From Diploscapter coronatus (taxonomy: Eukaryota; Nematoda; Chromadorea; Rhabditida; Rhabditidae): DNA of 64,000 nt. The position numbers were made by a program, and so were the translations under genes. Every line of letters begins with the position of its first letter. Position 1 is the first letter of the stretch. The DNA lies in contig OZ038423.1 in assembly GCA_964036155.1 (NCBI GenBank), positions 67,719,249-67,783,248 of the forward strand. The letters run 5' to 3'. The notes below the pieces were generated by a model. The model was not told the DNA's origin. It did no database searches and saw nothing but the letters and a program-made list of their open reading frames with translations. Shown here one piece after another: positions 1 to 12,371 of this stretch.

Positions 1-54
1 ATTCTTATGTGAAACGTTGAAACCTAACATTTTTAAAATTTCTATTTTTTCTAG

Positions 55-756
55 AGACTGAACTTGGACGACTTCTACGGTGAGGGCCGCTACCCGTTGA
101 AGAAGCCCAAACCCCTCCCCTTCTACACCTATCTGGAGGGACACCTCAAAGCCGAGTGGAGGAAACATCCCTACAGGAATCACGAGGATGTGAGGGTTTA
201 TAATTTGATTTGTCGTTTTGTTTTGTTTGTTTTTTTTTAATATTCTAAATTTTTATAATTTACGCTATTTATGATTGTTTAGCTCTATTAGCTGATATCA
301 AATCTGATCACATTTTCAGAGAAAATTATCGGATACTTTCAGAGCCTTTAACCATTCTTCTTGAAAAAACTGACAATTAGAAAGTTAAATAACAAAAAGC
401 TGAACTAAAATACCGAAAAAAGGTATAATTTTCGAAATAAAGCAAATATTTCAGATGATGATCCGCATGCTGGCTGATGACGTAGTGCCGCGTTGGACGC
501 GCACTGGTAGGAAATCATAAATTATTTAAACTCAAGGCTAAGACTATCGTGTAGTCAAACTGTTAATCAAATTTTAATATTTTGGGTTAATATTTAAAAA
601 CGTTAAAGACACCCTCTTTTTAAATGATAATTATTGTGATTTGCAGCCCGATGGGAGTGGAGCGCGAAGCAGCACGAGTTGGCGATAGCCGGGGTGAATC
701 CGATTCCGCTTGGCATTGGACTCTCAGGCATTCATCAGAAGAAGGATGATAACTAG
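55..756 (+). CDS. 3' end of an unrecognised protein-coding gene (last three exons)
   Basis: Three exons join in one frame: 55-189, 455-506 and 647-756, ending in TAG. Each intron has GT-AG ends; the acceptors are TTTTTTCTAG, ATTTCAG and TTTGCAG. The junctions keep phase (GAT|ATG, then ACT G|CC CGA TGG). The visible part is about 98 residues: a basic, proline- and aromatic-rich stretch (FYGEGRYPLKKPKPLPFY), then a central part (MLADDVVPRWTRTARWEW) and a hydrophilic end (HQKKDDN). GC content is well above the flanking introns, which supports coding. The 5' end lies left of the window, so any targeting sequence is unseen. The small basic, Trp-rich character would suit an organelle structural protein such as a mitochondrial ribosomal or respiratory subunit. 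That is a guess; I do not recognise the family. Confidence 0.7.
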
Positions 757-1293
757 AGGGTAAGGAAATGATATATTTCGAGATATTGGAAGGATTTGAG
801 AGTGAAAGATATCAAAATTAAAAACGATCTTTTTTCTCGTAATAAGGACGCGTTCAGACTTTTCGTTCTTTTATAAACACTGAGAAACTGATGGCTGTGA
901 GGAGGGTACAGAAGGTTTTTTTTCTGTACTCTCGTCACGAAAAACACTATTTCCCGATGTTCACTTCAGGACGAACAAAGTCTAAGCGTTCTCTAGGTGC
1001 ATTTTTATTATAAAGTCGGTCTATAATGGTTGGCTGATAGATATTACGGAAGATTAGAAAGCTATCGAATTTTAATGAAATAAGTAAGAAAAAGAGAAGT
1101 TTAGGTCAAATAAATGATATTTCCGTCAGTTTCCAATCGTCAAAATATCTCAAGTTTCGTTGTAAATTGAAATTATCGTCGTTTCTCTTATTTAGTTGAT
1201 TAGGAATTTAGAAAAGTTGAGTTTTTGTTATGAATTTCGAGTTTTAATAAATTTATTCTAAATTACAACTTAATTCATTAAAGGTTTTCTACA
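757..1293. other. Convergent intergenic stretch
   Basis: AT-rich sequence between the stop of the plus-strand gene at 756 and the minus-strand receptor relic. AATAAA occurs on the plus strand at 1246-1251 and on the minus strand just after it (TTTATT at 1252-1257), so polyadenylation from both sides is possible. No coding exon is evident. Confidence 0.5.
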
Positions 1294-1581
1294 TCATTGA
1301 GGTTGAGCTTGATCAAAACCGATTATAGCCATTTCGGTTCGAATTTTTTGCTCTTCGTTTTCTGCATTTTCTGATCTTCTGCGGTATCTAAAAAGACAAA
1401 TTATAAAGTGCCTAAAATAGTCGCAAGCTGTAAAGAATTTCAATGACATTAGAAGCGATTTTGATGAGAATTTTAATTGAAGTCGAATTCACCTGCATTT
1501 ACAGAAGCTGATTATAATTTTTATCCTTCTACAAAGAACCAGATGCATGAGGTTGACAATGAAACCAAGAATATCGAAAAT
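1294..1581 (-). pseudogene. Relic of the last two exons of the adjacent multi-pass receptor gene
   Basis: On the minus strand, an open segment at 1493-1581 reads a membrane-like stretch (FDILGFIVNLMHLVLCRR) and ends at a donor (TGCAG|GTGAAT) nearly identical to the donor ending exon 7 of the gene next door. A second segment, 1294-1387, follows an acceptor in the same phase and ends with TEMAIIGFDQAQPQ-stop; the full gene ends LEMANFTQVHPQ-stop. The match in phase, donor context and C-terminal motif points to a partial tandem duplication. An in-frame TAA sits just upstream of the first segment, and no other receptor exons were found at 1582-1945, so I call it a pseudogene fragment. An alternative 3' end of the neighbouring gene is less likely. 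Confidence 0.5.
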
Positions 1582-1945
1582 TTAGTATTTATCACTTTCA
1601 AAAACGAAACTATTTATTGATCGACAAAATTGCAAAATAGTTCATGAGAAAAATGTATCAAATATCCTGACAAGCCTGCGCTACAAGCGATATGTCTTCA
1701 CTGCCCTGAGCACCTAACATGTAGAAATAGCCCCCTCTTCAGTGTATAGATCATTATTTGATGTCCTCTTTTGCCGACTTTCGCACTTGAGCATTCCAAT
1801 TCCCCTGTTGCTGTTGTTGAATATGTAAAAGTTCTTTGTTGGCAGAATTCAAAGAGATATTGATGAGCTAGACCAAATTTATTCAGATATAATACAATTC
1901 AAACAGTTATTTTATACTAATTTTTCAAGATTAGATCATTTTCCT

Positions 1946-3776
1946 TTATTGAGGGTGGACTTGAGTGAAATTCGCCATTTCAAGCGTGTTTCCATTGTCG
2001 CGTCCATGAGTTTCATTTCTTGAAAGCGATAATTCTCCGCTATTTGCTCCCCGGTTCTTTCTAAAAAATAACCATAAAAAGATTAGGAGGCAAATTTTAG
2101 GATTATACTGGCCAAATATGGAATAAGATTCACCTGCATCTGAGGAAATCGATGATGATTCGTCGTCGCTCTGGGCTTCCAAGAATAAACGAAAGTGGTA
2201 GATGAAAGCCCCAGGACAATGATTCGAAAAATCGAAAGAGCGCAAAATCGACATAATATATTAAGGACGAATCTTTCCTATCAGTAAATTTGTCATTATC
2301 CGTTTGAAATAACAATAAGATTGACTGATTAGTAACGAATAATGCGTATAATACGTAATAGGTAATCGAGAGCATCTAAAATATACATATGGAAATAAGT
2401 TATTTTAAATTTTATGCTGTCAATTTGTTACATGATGACAAGCTATCGGCATCATTTGAAGCAAGTATCTGCTGTAGCCGATTCTCTGGTTTCGTTCCGA
2501 TTCCTGGGAACTCAGCGCTTTCAATCGTTTGTAGAGAAGTATGTAGACCAAATTAATGGTAAATCCGATGATATCGAATATAATCGGTAACGTCTAAATT
2601 AGCATTAGTAACGTGGAAATAAACTGTCATCGGGAGCTGGAGGACGTAGAGGAATTTCTCTACCTATCTTCATTAGGCACACTCTTTCTTTGAAGGATGA
2701 AACAAACTATTTGTCTAGAGTCTGCATACTCACTATGCTCAAAGAACCGCTTTTTTGCACGTTGATAATATTTAAAATTACACAATGAACATTCGAATTT
2801 ATGCATCGTTTATTTTGTCTCAAGTAGTCGGTTATTGACAATAATATTCCTTCTTTATTTTTCGAAATTATTTATCTTCTCTAATGTACTCGAAATTTGT
2901 TAAAAAATGTGTAATTGATAACGTTTACCATGAGAACTTTCACTCCAATTCTACAATCAAGGAATACCATTACGAATCCCATGAAAATAACTATGACTTG
3001 GAAACAAATGGCAAATGTATAAATTGATTTGATGATGACATGTATTCGAGTTCTATAAAATTAAATTTTATAATACCCATTTTAGAAAATGCTAATTAGA
3101 CTTACATGTTCGTTAAATTGACGCTCATGAATTGATTGTTGAAAATTGAACGCATTTGTTGAAGCGTAAGAAATGCGTTTAAAAATGTTATTACAATGCT
3201 TGCTACAGGCGAAACAAATAATAGCATTATAACTACCGACGGAACCATTATTAATATCAAATGAAGCATCCAGTATAGAGTTGCCAACCGATTTATAATT
3301 AACGATAAAAGACTTCCATTACTACGAGCATCTAAATCCAGTAGAACTGAAAAAGATGATAATTTACTTAAAGCTGTATGATTTTTTACGATTTTCGAAA
3401 ATAGATGAATCAATAGCTAGCCAAATTAATGCCAACATTATAACAATTATATTAATCAGATATATAATTGTCAAATATTGCATATGCCACAGTATTTGAA
3501 AGTAGTTTTTCTAAACCTTCAAATTTTCCTTAGATGAAAATCACATTATTTACGCAAGTTTCTTTTTTCAAGACATTAGTCGTAAGAACAAATAGGAGGT
3601 AAATCATCAATATCAATAATATGATTGACACGATCCATATAATATGAAATCCGAAAGGATTTATGAATCTTAGAATATCTTCCGTGCTAATCGGACCTAG
3701 AATAACAATTTACTGCTTTAATGTGAAAAATCTTACGTTGAGTAGCAAGATCATCATTACCATATTCATAGTCCAT
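1946..3776 (-). CDS. Multi-pass membrane protein, nematode serpentine-receptor-like, 395 aa
   Basis: Eight exons on the minus strand join with every phase consistent: 3737-3776, 3554-3696, 3390-3510, 3106-3346, 2929-3052, 2432-2593, 2134-2375 and 1946-2060. The total is 1188 bases including the stop. The start (MDYEYGNDD) lies one base after a TTTTAG acceptor, as in a trans-spliced worm message. There are seven or eight hydrophobic segments, for example WIVSIILLILMIYLLFVL, IIVIMLALIWLAI, YTFAICFQVIVIFMGFVMVF and LPIIFDIIGFTINLVYILLY. A hydrophilic loop (KALSSQESERNQR) precedes the later spans, and the tail is polar (from RKNRGANSGELS). The layout fits a 7TM receptor with a short acidic N-terminus. 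I see no DRY-type motif and cannot place it in a named class. A decayed copy of its 3' end lies immediately downstream. Confidence 0.8.
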
Positions 3777-6700
3777 GCTAAAACCCTTCTAAATTTCTTT
3801 TCAAAATGACTAAGAGTTAGGTAAAACTTGGTATATTGTACTTACGGTAAATCAGCTGCTAGATTCGTACATAATACACTTGCGCATGCATTTTTAAGAA
3901 CTTGAGCAGATGTTTCTTTTAATTATCCTAATGATAAAAATGCAAAACTATATTAAAACTTTAAAATAGCGAAATATCAATTACATCACTTAAAATTACA
4001 TATTTATTCAAATGTGAATATGTTCTATCTTTCATCATTATTAAATTATGAGTTTTCGGAACTTGGTTAAAAATAATTGAATTTATAACAACCAGCCGAA
4101 TACTGTCACTAGAACGACGAGGGAGCGAACGCAAGGCGCGAAGAAGTTCGAATTGCAGAGTTTAATTTCCAAGGAACTCATATCTTTCCTACATAAAAAA
4201 AATGGGATTGAAATTTATGATCTGAAACACTTCTGGGACTTTCCTTGCATTATGCATGATTTTTGCCGGGTGAAAAATGTGATCGAATAAATATGAATCA
4301 TATGGATTATGGATAAATGAATACCAAAATATTGCTAAATCCATCACGCTTTCTGCATTCTTTATTTATTTTCTATTTCAATGAACTTTCAGAAATACAA
4401 TTCTTATTGGAAAAATGTCATTTTTCAATAATGCATAATTTTATTAATCAAATGGTTTTTGACTTGTTTTTCTTTATCGTCTGGTTTGTCTAAAGAGCAC
4501 AAACAGATAAAGATTTCAGTTGTAATTTTTTATCAAAATGATTATTGAATTCAAATTATTAGGATCAAAAATTAGAATTTTTCATATTTAGTTTTGATGA
4601 TTTTTAAACATAAATTTGTCATTTTTTGCGCGAAAATAAAAAAAATTATTTCAAATGTTCCAATTTGAATTTGGCTTTATTTGCGCGAATCATTAACATT
4701 TGCGAGTTCCGAGAGTTGACATTTCAATTTGCCACGAAAACTCGCGTTTTACGACCTCATTTAAATGTGCGTCATTTGAAGGCAAAGTTTGCGGAAACTA
4801 AACTAAATCCACGAAATTCTGTCGAATTTTATTTTAGACATCGTCTTTTTCTGCGAATGTTTCAATTTTCTTGGCGTCAAGTTTCAGTAGAATATCTTCT
4901 TGCAAAGCATTTCTTGCAAAAAGTTAGAATCATTTTGAAAAATTAACAATTCTCTAGCTTGATTCAGGCTGAGATTTAAAATTATATTCTTTCAAAAGTG
5001 TGATTTCTGAATACGATAATCCCTAAATGAATGATCAGATTTTTCTAGACTATGAAATTATTTTCCATCTGAACTTGCCCTTTAAAATTACCGTTATTTT
5101 CATGCTAAACAAAGCTGATTTTATCTGACTACACGAGTAGTCCGAATATTTTTGCATAGTACACTAATATCTAACCAGTATAAATCATGAAATTAGTGAA
5201 AACAGTTATCTATTTGTAATTAACGTGGTGTGATCAATACTCACGCAATTTTATCATTCATGTTCTTTAAAACTATGCTCATACAGGAATATGTTATGAG
5301 CTCTTATAATGTATTTTTAAAATTTATCACAATGATGCTATATATCCTAAAAATTGATATGATAATATTCTAATTAAATAGCCTTAAACCCGATATTAGA
5401 ATATTCTTTCTTAAAATACCTCAAATGAAATTTTCTGGTCAGTGTTCTTCCCTAAACCCAACGATTACACTTCCATTGTTTCATTCATAGCTCGAGTGCG
5501 CGTGATAAATCGCTTTATTTATCAATTTATTGTTAAAATAGTAAGCCGCAACTTTAATACCAAGTATAAGGAGCTTTCCAATCGAAATTTTGCTTATTCA
5601 TGGTTTTTGTTATCAGCAAATTTCGAAAAAAGCCGACGAGATTAAAGTTAAATTTGCAAATCAGGAAACATTTTGAGCACACTTTGGACATTTGAATACA
5701 AATCTAAACTACATTTGGTCTATTTTGGGCAAAGTTCGTTTAATTTTGTGATCAATTAAAATTAAAATTTACAAAAAAAATAAATATTTTTTAAACATTT
5801 ATAGAAATTTTTTCGACTCTGGCCTATTACAAAATTTCAAGTTGAGAATATTCTTCTTTATTTTCACCACCTTAGGCTAATTTTATCATTATAATTTGCT
5901 CTTATTTTGAACTTATTTTTAAAAACTCCAAAATACGAATATTTTTGAACATTTTAGGAAATATTTTTATGGAACTAGGCTAATTTTGCCCTTATTCTAT
6001 GCCTATTATTCACCTCCGCAAATTTCGAACGTCCTCGTTAGTTCATCAGTTCGTTCGAACAGCTAGAACATCGTCATGAAATTTGGCTAATTTGGTTTTC
6101 GCGTGCTCTTTGCTTTTAAGAGCAAAGATATTTTGGCAAGTTCGTCAGAGCAATTTTCACTTCCTGGAAGCGTGCTCGGTTGTGGAGATCTTTGACTCTC
6201 TCCTTTCTTATTTCGGGTTGGAAGAAATTACGATATTTTCTTTGGCCCTATCTTAGAAAGCCAAGATTTAGACTCATAAAATTTCGAATTCAGAGACTTT
6301 TATGATAATGCCGAGATTTTCGCTCAATCTAATCGAATTAACGTTAAATTAATGCTCTTGAATTTTTGCTCTCAAACTGCAATCTTTCCTGCAATTTTAA
6401 AAAATGTTTCACTCAATGTACCCAGGTCATAAAATTATCCTTGAAAATGAACCCTCTTCCATTCGCACGCGCTCAAAATCAAAAATTGTCGCTGATAAGA
6501 CTGAATCCTTGCACTTATATAGGCTAGTTTTACAGGTCAATTATTATTTTTTATCGCTTTTCCTTGAAATCGATCATTCGAAACAAAAAGTTTTTGTTAG
6601 AGACTGCCAGTTCTCTCTTTTCACGAGATAAGATGTTGACAATTTTAGCTTTTCCAAGATTACTTAGTTACTAATCAGTAACTTTCTGACATTCGGAAGA

Positions 6701-8773
6701 GGACTATACAATTCGACCCTCCTCTTTCACGTGATGATATCGATTTTTCTGGAAGTCCGCAATTGCGCGTTAGATTTTATGCAAACTGAAAAATCGAGTA
6801 TAAAACGTACCACTTCGTTTGTAAAATTGAGTTTTTACAATTTCGATTCTTCTTTCTTCACAAATGAATAGTGATGATTAAGCGCTGCAAAATGGTGTAC
6901 AATATGACCCATAAAATCACAGCTATAATTTAGCTGGTGGTCCTTACTTTTTGCTATAATTTCTCATTCAACGCTAAAACATAGATCGTAAAATCAGACT
7001 TGGGACTTTTGCTGAAATTTGGTCACCGCAACCGCACCGCAGTTGCGGTGGAAAAGTCCCAAGTCTGCGTAAAAAACCGACTGAATTTTAAATTTATATC
7101 GAAAATTCAGCGCACTGATCTTCAAGTAACGGCGTAACCAATAGTAATCGCCAAGTATAGTTCAAATTTGGAGATAGAAACTAAAATTTGATATGAGCCA
7201 AATTAGAACGAAAATTTTTCTTTATTTGCTATCAGAGCAATTCAAAAGTTCATGAATTAGCATTATTTTTGTTTTTTTAATGAATTTTATTTTTGACCTA
7301 AATTTTGGAGGTATGAAAGAAAGTAACCAAACTTTCTGTTTTTAATGACTAGGGTCTATCAAACGAAAAATCGCTATTATTTTTTATCTTTAAATATCAT
7401 TTTTTACGATTTTACGTATACTTTTCGAACATCGAACACATATCCAAACAACTTTATCGCTAATTCCCGGTCACTCAGTTATCTATACTTACTTTTCGGG
7501 CAAAAACCACGTCCTAATTTTTTCGAGCTAACCTTAGAGATCGGGAGCTTTTATTTTGAATAGAAAAAGAGATGTCCTTTTTATCAATATAACCTTATCT
7601 GAAGCTTCACCTCGAATTTTCAGGCTGTTAGTTTGCGTTTTTCGCATCTTATTTACTTGTTTTATTGGGTTAGGCTCGTTAACGCGCTAATGCGTTCGTT
7701 GTATTTTGTAGCTTATAATTCGCAAATTTTGGCGTCAAAAAGGACGCACTTTCTCGACAATTTCCTCTTCTCGTTAGTGTCATTGAAGCTCTTTTATGAA
7801 CTAGAAAAATGCAAACAAAAGCGAACAAAGTTTGAAGAGTGATATCTTTCGATGAGTGAATTCTAGAATTATTTAGTTTGGTTTTTGATATTGTGAGCAC
7901 CTAATCTTTTCGAACCTTAGTGATTTGGATGTTTTATCGACAATATTTTATTTCATTTCACGACTAATTCTGAGTGCTTTTTGACTCATCAAAATCTTTA
8001 CAATTCAATTTAAATCTTTTATCAATATATATTTAGCTAAAGATTCAAGATAACTTGATGTTTTTCCGTGTTTTTTTTCCTAAAAACACCGAAGTAATCC
8101 TATTCATCTAACATCTGATCTTAGCTCATGATCATAAATCTGATGACATTTTCACTATTCATATGAATGCTTTTCACATTCCTGGAACGCGGAAGTTTTT
8201 TTCAACAAAAGAAGCCTCGAGAGTGCTTCGAAAAGGCTGATAAATTGGTAAAAGAATGGCTATTTTGATTAGAGGCGGGGCTTTGTCTTATCAGTTATAT
8301 CGAATCTCCCCTCTTACGTTGATGATACCCACTTCTTTTTTCTTTGTAAACATATGATTTCATTTTTTGTGCACAATTGCAATTTTCTAGCAAGCGACCT
8401 TTTATAATTATGCAAACCAGAAGTGTACGAAAAATTGATTTTTTGATTTGGTTTTGCGTTCTTTGCACACCCATGATGCAAATATTTACATTTTATTGCA
8501 TCCGTTTCCTTTTCGTTTTTAGATTATCATTTTGCATAAAAATTGCAAATTTTTAAATTGCCTTTTGGTATGTGAATTTAAATTTGAAAAGAACCAAGCG
8601 GTTAAAATTTCTGGAAGCAAACATTTTCGAAAAATTTCGATAATTTGATTAGGTTTCTAGATTTGTCACAATCGTTTCATGATTTTCGAAAGTATTTCTC
8701 TCTGGTCAAATCGTCGTTTATAAAATTCGAAAAATTCAGGTACAAGCTGACGGAGCCACAGAATTTCTCCATT
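3777..8773. other. AT-rich intergenic region, about 5 kb
   Basis: No gene is convincing here. Several open frames of 60-106 codons occur on the plus strand, but none has a matching splice partner or a recognisable motif. The stretch holds a two-tier hairpin (6995-7067). A block around 6150-6880 resembles the region at 8170-8450 upstream of the secreted-protein gene. It is likely to include upstream control sequence for that gene and for the receptor on the left. Confidence 0.5.
6995..7067. repeat. Two-tier perfect inverted repeat (hairpin)
   Basis: The outer arms CAGACTTGGGACTTTT (6995-7010) and AAAAGTCCCAAGTCTG (7052-7067) are perfect reverse complements, 16 bp each. Inside them, CACCGCAAC (7024-7032) and GTTGCGGTG (7042-7050) form a second perfect 9-bp stem around CGCACCGCA. 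The GC-rich core stands out from the AT-rich surroundings. It may be a small foldback element or a structured RNA; the sequence alone does not say which. Confidence 0.85.
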
Positions 8774-10986
8774 ATGAATTCCGATATCGTCCGATTACTA
8801 CTAGCTATTTGCATCGTTGAAAAATCGTTTTCGTTCCCAGTCGACCAGCTTTGTAAATCCCTTCTTGGAGTTTACAGGAATGTGGTAAGTTGTTGCCTTT
8901 GATTGCCTAATATGTTTCAAGCAATGTTTATTTGGATCATTTGATTCGTTATTTTAATTTTGTGATTACTAATTATTGTTATACTTTAAAAACGATAACA
9001 AGTGCCTCTATTATTTCTTTGAGACATAGACCACTTGTGGAGATGTATGAATGATAATTGCGCACGAGATGCTGGCTAATGTCGCAACTTCAATTACCAT
9101 ATGCTCAGATTATTTTGAAAGTTATTCAATTTGATTAAGATATAAAATCGCAATTTTATTTCTACGATTTTCATCGACTCCTATAAAATTACGTTCGACG
9201 TTTGATTTTCCTGTTGACTGATAAAAAATGCAAATTGGACAGTTTATAATACACCCATTGACCTCATCGCTTTACTGACAAATATATCCGTTATCAAATC
9301 TATCACCCCTCTTTTTGCCGGATAGTTTAAAAGTACTATTAAAAGGCGATCTAAACGTGCTTGATCACAAAAAGGCTTGCAAAATCGCTATCGAAATACG
9401 ATTTACTACCCTACTATCTCGTTGACCTCACTGCATATACATCCGTAAGCAAACTTTATCAGAGCATCTCTTTGATTGCAGGTTAAAAATAGAAGGAACA
9501 TTTCTACCGTATCAAGTTTTGCATCTAAAATATTTTAACTCCAATCTAAAAATTCAATGTTTCAAGAATTATCAAAAAACTCATTCATTCATTTTGCCAA
9601 TTACTGGACGTCCTATTACCCTATCGTTATAATTCTATGTAAATAGCGAATTTCGCCTATTTTCAAGTTTTCATTTCCTGATTCTGAGCTATTTTTTACC
9701 ACTCTAACTAAACGATGAGCCCATTTACAACCAACACCCCCTCAAGTTTACTCGGAAAAGTTGTAGTTCGCTTCATTTTTATGACTTCCTGATAAGCCCT
9801 ATGCTATGCAGGCTTTGACTGATTCGCGAGCTTTTGATCGGATCTTTTCAATGGTTGTTCGAGGCTAATTGCTGACCTGCAGGCTTTATCACTATCAAAT
9901 TGTCATTTATCACTCTTTCGCAATCGCCGCTTTTCGTGGCGTGATATTTTCTCAGATCTAGAGAGATCGGAAAAATCTCCTCACTACGATAAAGAATATC
10001 CGAAATATCATGGATGAGATATCTAAAAACTTCAGCTATTTCTAAAAGTCAGAATTTTTCATCACCGCGATAAAATATGTCCCAGAAATCCGGATAAGAT
10101 ATCGAGATTTTTTATTTGCATCACTATGATAAAAGATGTCTCAAAATTCATGGTTGTAATATAAAAAAAAATCGCGATCAATTACGAAATCAAAGATATT
10201 TTTATCGGGGAAAATGTGTCTTTCATTTTTGCAGGAAAGAACGTTTGTAATGCCAGCAATCGGCGAAAAATAATGAGAAAAGAAGAGTCGAAAGAAAAGA
10301 AGAAATGACAACAGATAGTGCAAATTCCTTCAGAAAGAATAAAATCAAAATTACAAATATTTATAATCTGAAAACCTCTTGAAGAGTTTCAAATGAAAAC
10401 AAAGTAAATAAAATTCAAATTACAAAGTTCATTATTTTTATCTATCTCATTTACGTATTAGGAATTGCTAACGTTTCAGAAATGCGAATAATTTTGAGAA
10501 ATTTTCTAATTTCAGCCCACCACAATGCGACAAATTTCGACCAAAGTATGCTCAGAGAACACAGATGATTGCTATTTGCTGGAGATTTTGTCGATAGACA
10601 AAATCCGATCAGAAATTTCGAAAACGAGGAAACATGTATGCTTTTCTCAGGAATTTTCTTAATTTCATAAAGCAAGGGGAAGACCATCATTAACATTACT
10701 ATAAAACACACACATGTATCACGATAAAAATGAGACATATTTATAAATGGTCACTTTCTACATTCAAAATTTTCAGTTGGATTGCGAAAATCCCGATTCT
10801 CGAATGCACATCAACAAATCTGAAGTTTGCGATCGACTAATCGGAATTCCCGAAATTTCGTCCAAGTATTTGAAAACTCTGTTCGATTCGAAACTTTCTC
10901 AAAATTTCACTCATTCTCTGCATCGGCATACGAAAAAAGAGGTATCGTCGATAATATCCAGGTCGTTTTGTAGTAAGCTTTTCTAA
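8774..10986 (+). CDS. Small secreted six-cysteine protein, about 146 aa, family unknown
   Basis: Three phase-0 exons join: 8774-8884 (donor GTG|GTAAGT), 10516-10635 (acceptor TTTCAG, donor CAT|GTATGC) and 10777-10986 (acceptor TTTTCAG, stop TAA). The first 20 or so residues (MNSDIVRLLLAICIVEKSFS) look like a signal peptide. The mature part has six cysteines (in QLCK, KVCS, DDCY, LDCE, EVCD and SFCS), an even number that would allow three disulfides, and one NFT glycosylation sequon. The start follows a TTCAG acceptor-like site about 40 bases upstream, consistent with trans-splicing. The first intron is long (1.6 kb) and could hide another small exon. The last exon could also splice out at GAG|GTATCG. 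The length suits a secreted peptide or small effector, but no family is recognised. Confidence 0.6.
9981..10165. repeat. Degenerate tandem repeat, three copies
   Basis: Three diverged copies of a unit of about 45 bases begin TCACTACGATAAAGAATATC (9981), TCACCGCGATAAAATATGTC (10062) and TCACTATGATAAAAGATGTC (10121). Each continues into a similar A/T-rich tail ending near GATATC or TAATAT. They sit in the first intron of the secreted-protein gene. Confidence 0.6.
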
Positions 10987-12371
10987 TCACTTTGTCGACA
11001 GTTTTTAAGAAGTTATTTATAGTTTGTTTTCGAGTTTTATTGATACTTTTTCATTGGAAATGATACAATGACAAGCTAATAACTACGAAGATATGAGAAA
11101 AAGGATTTTGAAAATGCCTTTGAAAGAGAATTGGAGTTTTCAAGATTATCAAAATCCGACTAATCTGATAGATAATCTAGAATCTCAAAATTCTTTTATC
11201 AACTAAAATCCTGATCATATATTGTTATCACGTCAAGTCACAGATTGACATTTCTATACATTTTGAAATCTTTTATAATCCATTTTTTGTAAGAAGGGAA
11301 TTTATCGCTTGATGGGATAATTTTATTCCCGATATTTTAGGACTTCTTTCTTACAAATGAACTTCTTATACAAATCTTCCTAAACCTCGTTCTGAATATC
11401 GTGTATTTACAAATTCTGATTAGCCGATTTGATCTCATTTTGCGCGCATTCCTCGAACATTTTCATAGTGAACCTCTGACAATGGTTTGCAAATTTTTGC
11501 GATCTCGAAGAAATTTTAGTGGATACTGTAGACATAAATTAGTATTTTGATAGAAAATATTCCGAACTTGGACTTGTAGCATTAAAAAGGAATATTTGTA
11601 ATATAAAAAAATTCCGAAAGATTTCTGAAGATATTTTATACCTACAGAAATCCGAAATAAATGAAATTTGCAAACCATTCATATAATTTACGTTATTGTT
11701 GGCCATGATTGAAAACAAGAATTTATTTGAACAAATGAAGTTACAATATTTGTTATCGAAAATTTTCAATGAAAATCCATATACTATTTAGGCAACTATT
11801 TATTTGTTAATTTGTGTTGTAAATAAATAATTTGACTGTTGATGATAGTGGTGAAAAATAAATCATAACCCGTTTTAATACTGTGGTTACAAAATATGAA
11901 GGACATCAATTAAAATAAATTACCTTAGATTTAAATAATACTATCACATCTAAAGCACTTCTGACACGTTAATATTGTCACGAAATTATCATAATCATAA
12001 TATACTTTCATTAAAAAATAAATTATATTTTTCATGCTGCAGATCTTTCATGTTTAAAATTTTAGCATCAATAAAACAAAACAATTCTATTTTGAATTTT
12101 ACGATCAAATGTTCTTAGATAAGATTGTAGTAAAATAGTAATGCTTTCAAAGCAACCTGCTATTTTCACAGCAATGAAACTATTAAACCAAAGAGGACAA
12201 AGCGAACAAAGTAGAATTTAGTTAGAACTTGATGAATTTTTACTGTTGACATTTTCTAGTAAAGATCAAATCACAACCCATTTTAAATGATCAGAATAAG
12301 TCATTTGGAATAGTAAATTTTATGAGTAAAAATATTCTAGTTTGTTCTTTTTTCTAAACATTTCAAAATAC
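10987..12371. other. Convergent intergenic stretch
   Basis: AT-rich DNA between the 3' ends of the secreted-protein gene (plus) and cky-1 (minus). The open frames at 11463-11769 on the minus strand are short and overlap in different frames; no splice partners or motifs support them. I see nothing else here. Confidence 0.5.

Noticed and set aside
55..756. Idea that the leftmost gene encodes a mitochondrial ribosomal protein
   Set aside because: The composition would fit, but the visible residues did not match any family member I could recall, so no name is given.
4626..4946. 106-codon plus-strand frame
   Set aside because: It lies in AT-rich intergenic DNA with no signal peptide, motif or splice partner. 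A few frames of this length are expected by chance here.
10451..10738. 95-codon minus-strand frame beginning with a hydrophobic segment
   Set aside because: It is antisense to the middle exon of the secreted-protein gene (10516-10635), which has proper splice ends and phase on the plus strand.
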